A stretch of 62,326 nucleotides of DNA from Gammaproteobacteria bacterium (GTDB taxonomy: Bacteria > Pseudomonadota > Gammaproteobacteria > Pseudomonadales > Azotimanducaceae). The DNA lies in the NCBI GenBank assembly GCA_009846005.1, contig VXYL01000019.1, positions 1 through 62,326 on the forward strand. The letters are read 5' to 3'. The notes beneath the pieces are model-generated. The model worked only from the letters and a program-made list of their open reading frames with translations. It had not been told where the DNA came from and searched no databases. The position numbers and the translations under genes are program-made. Positions 62,036 to 62,326 of this stretch are shown one piece after another (the stretch's first letter is position 1; the number at the start of each line of letters is the position of its first letter).

Positions 62036-62326
62036 CTAGATCGCCACGACGTTGTACATGCCGACGCCGATGACGACTGAAAAACCTATCGCCAACACGC
62101 CCATGAGAAGCTTGATGTTGGTACGCAACGACTCGAATTGCGTATCGAACTTCGCCTCGAGCCCGACGAACCTTGCTTCCAGTCCCTCGAACCTTGCTTC
62201 CAGCCCCTCGAACCTTGCTTCCAGCCCCTCGAACTTCGCCTCGAGCCCGTCGAACTTCGCCTCGACCCCGGCGAACTTCGCCTCGAGCCCGTCAAACTTG
62301 TCATCGAACTTTGCCTCGAGTCCCTC
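62036..62326 (-). CDS. heptad-repeat coiled-coil membrane protein, partial
   Basis: A frame open from the window edge to the TAG at 62036-62038; the start is missing. It encodes at least 96 residues: a run of EGLEAKF/EGLEARF heptads (about 9), then FDTQFESLRTNIKLLM and a membrane helix (GVLAIGFSVVIGVGMY) ending in NVVAI. The DNA repeats with a 21-bp period. The protein is a C-terminally anchored coiled coil of unknown function. Short open frames in the other phases here are shadows. Confidence 0.75.
   Translation of the reverse strand, partial: EGLEAKFDDKFDGLEAKFAGVEAKFDGLEAKFEGLEARFEGLEARFEGLEARFVGLEAKFDTQFESLRTNIKLLMGVLAIGFSVVIGVGMYNVVAI
62145..62326. repeat. 21-bp tandem repeat array
   Basis: On the minus strand GAGGGGCTGGAAGCAAGGTT and close variants recur every 21 bp, at least six to eight times, each encoding one heptad. 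The most uniform copies lie in about 62171-62233. The repeat number may vary between strains. Confidence 0.7.

Noticed and set aside
62086-62304. 72-residue minus-strand frame starting MTSLTGSRRSS
   Set aside because: It is a shifted reading of the 21-bp repeats; the other frame gives perfect coiled-coil heptads and a membrane helix.
1-62326. CRISPR array, phage or insertion sequence
   Set aside because: The only tandem repeats are the 21-bp heptad-coding units at the end of the window. No cas, integrase, transposase or phage structural genes were seen.

Overview
This is about 62 kb of high-GC, gene-dense bacterial chromosome with no phage, plasmid or IS genes. The gene order uvrC-pgsA-tRNA-Cys, the TonB-dependent receptor, RmuC and a PspB-like protein suggest a gammaproteobacterium. 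The complete alginate-degradation cluster suggests a marine or seaweed/invertebrate-associated lifestyle. Taxonomy is inferred from gene content only. Many genes overlap at ATGA or GTGA junctions, and GTG starts are common.

Layout. 0.1-4.9 kb: three-gene operon for an NAD(P)-linked 2-oxoacid:ferredoxin-type oxidoreductase (FAD/Fe-S subunit, fused gamma-alpha subunit, TPP beta subunit). 4.8-7.3 kb: two tandem paralogous APH-fold kinases on the minus strand. 7.4-14.6 kb: an N-terminally extended GAPDH, an APC permease, a GNAT acetyltransferase, a DUF503 protein, a small membrane protein, uvrC, pgsA and tRNA-Cys. 14.7-17.1 kb: a STAS protein and an ankyrin-repeat protein. 17.1-21.1 kb: a MaoC/FAS1-type dehydratase divergent from a two-subunit Moco/2Fe-2S dehydrogenase with a Tat signal. 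21.3-23.8 kb: an NfeD-like protein, a flotillin and a CHY zinc-finger protein. 23.8-27.5 kb: hyuA/hyuB, preceded by a duplicated fragment of the hyuA start. 27.5-31.6 kb: a Uma2 nuclease-family protein, a secreted protein of unknown function, two divergent tRNA-Leu genes, an internally deleted glycosidase-like remnant and a metallo-beta-lactamase-fold hydrolase. 31.7-38.1 kb: a phosphopantetheinyl transferase, an acyl-CoA synthetase, an HpcH/HpaI aldolase, an enoyl-CoA hydratase, rmuC and a clan AA aspartic protease.

38.1-49.1 kb is a polysaccharide utilisation locus. A TonB-dependent receptor, a GntR/FCD regulator, a PL6 alginate lyase, a PL17 oligoalginate lyase and an ACS-type MFS transporter lie in one direction, with a lipoprotein M19 dipeptidase divergent from them. 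They can be read as one path: outer-membrane uptake, endo- then exo-lysis of alginate, and inner-membrane import of the unsaturated monouronate. The downstream DEH/KDG genes are not in this window.

49.2-62.3 kb: an alpha/beta hydrolase; an ECF sigma/anti-sigma pair with a YbjQ protein; a two-gene DNA-repair-like module (FAN1-like VRR-NUC nuclease plus a Cas4-like-nuclease/XPD-like Fe-S helicase fusion); and a five-gene uncharacterised envelope module (two secreted GDTLVV-motif proteins, a DUF6152 protein, two DUF6644 membrane proteins). The secreted protein at 28.7-29.8 kb is a third member of the same family. An amidase, a PspB-like protein and a truncated heptad-repeat coiled-coil membrane protein close the window.

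The best candidates for undescribed biology are the secreted/DUF6152/DUF6644 module, the coupled VRR-NUC/helicase pair, and a family of dispersed intergenic palindromic repeats.
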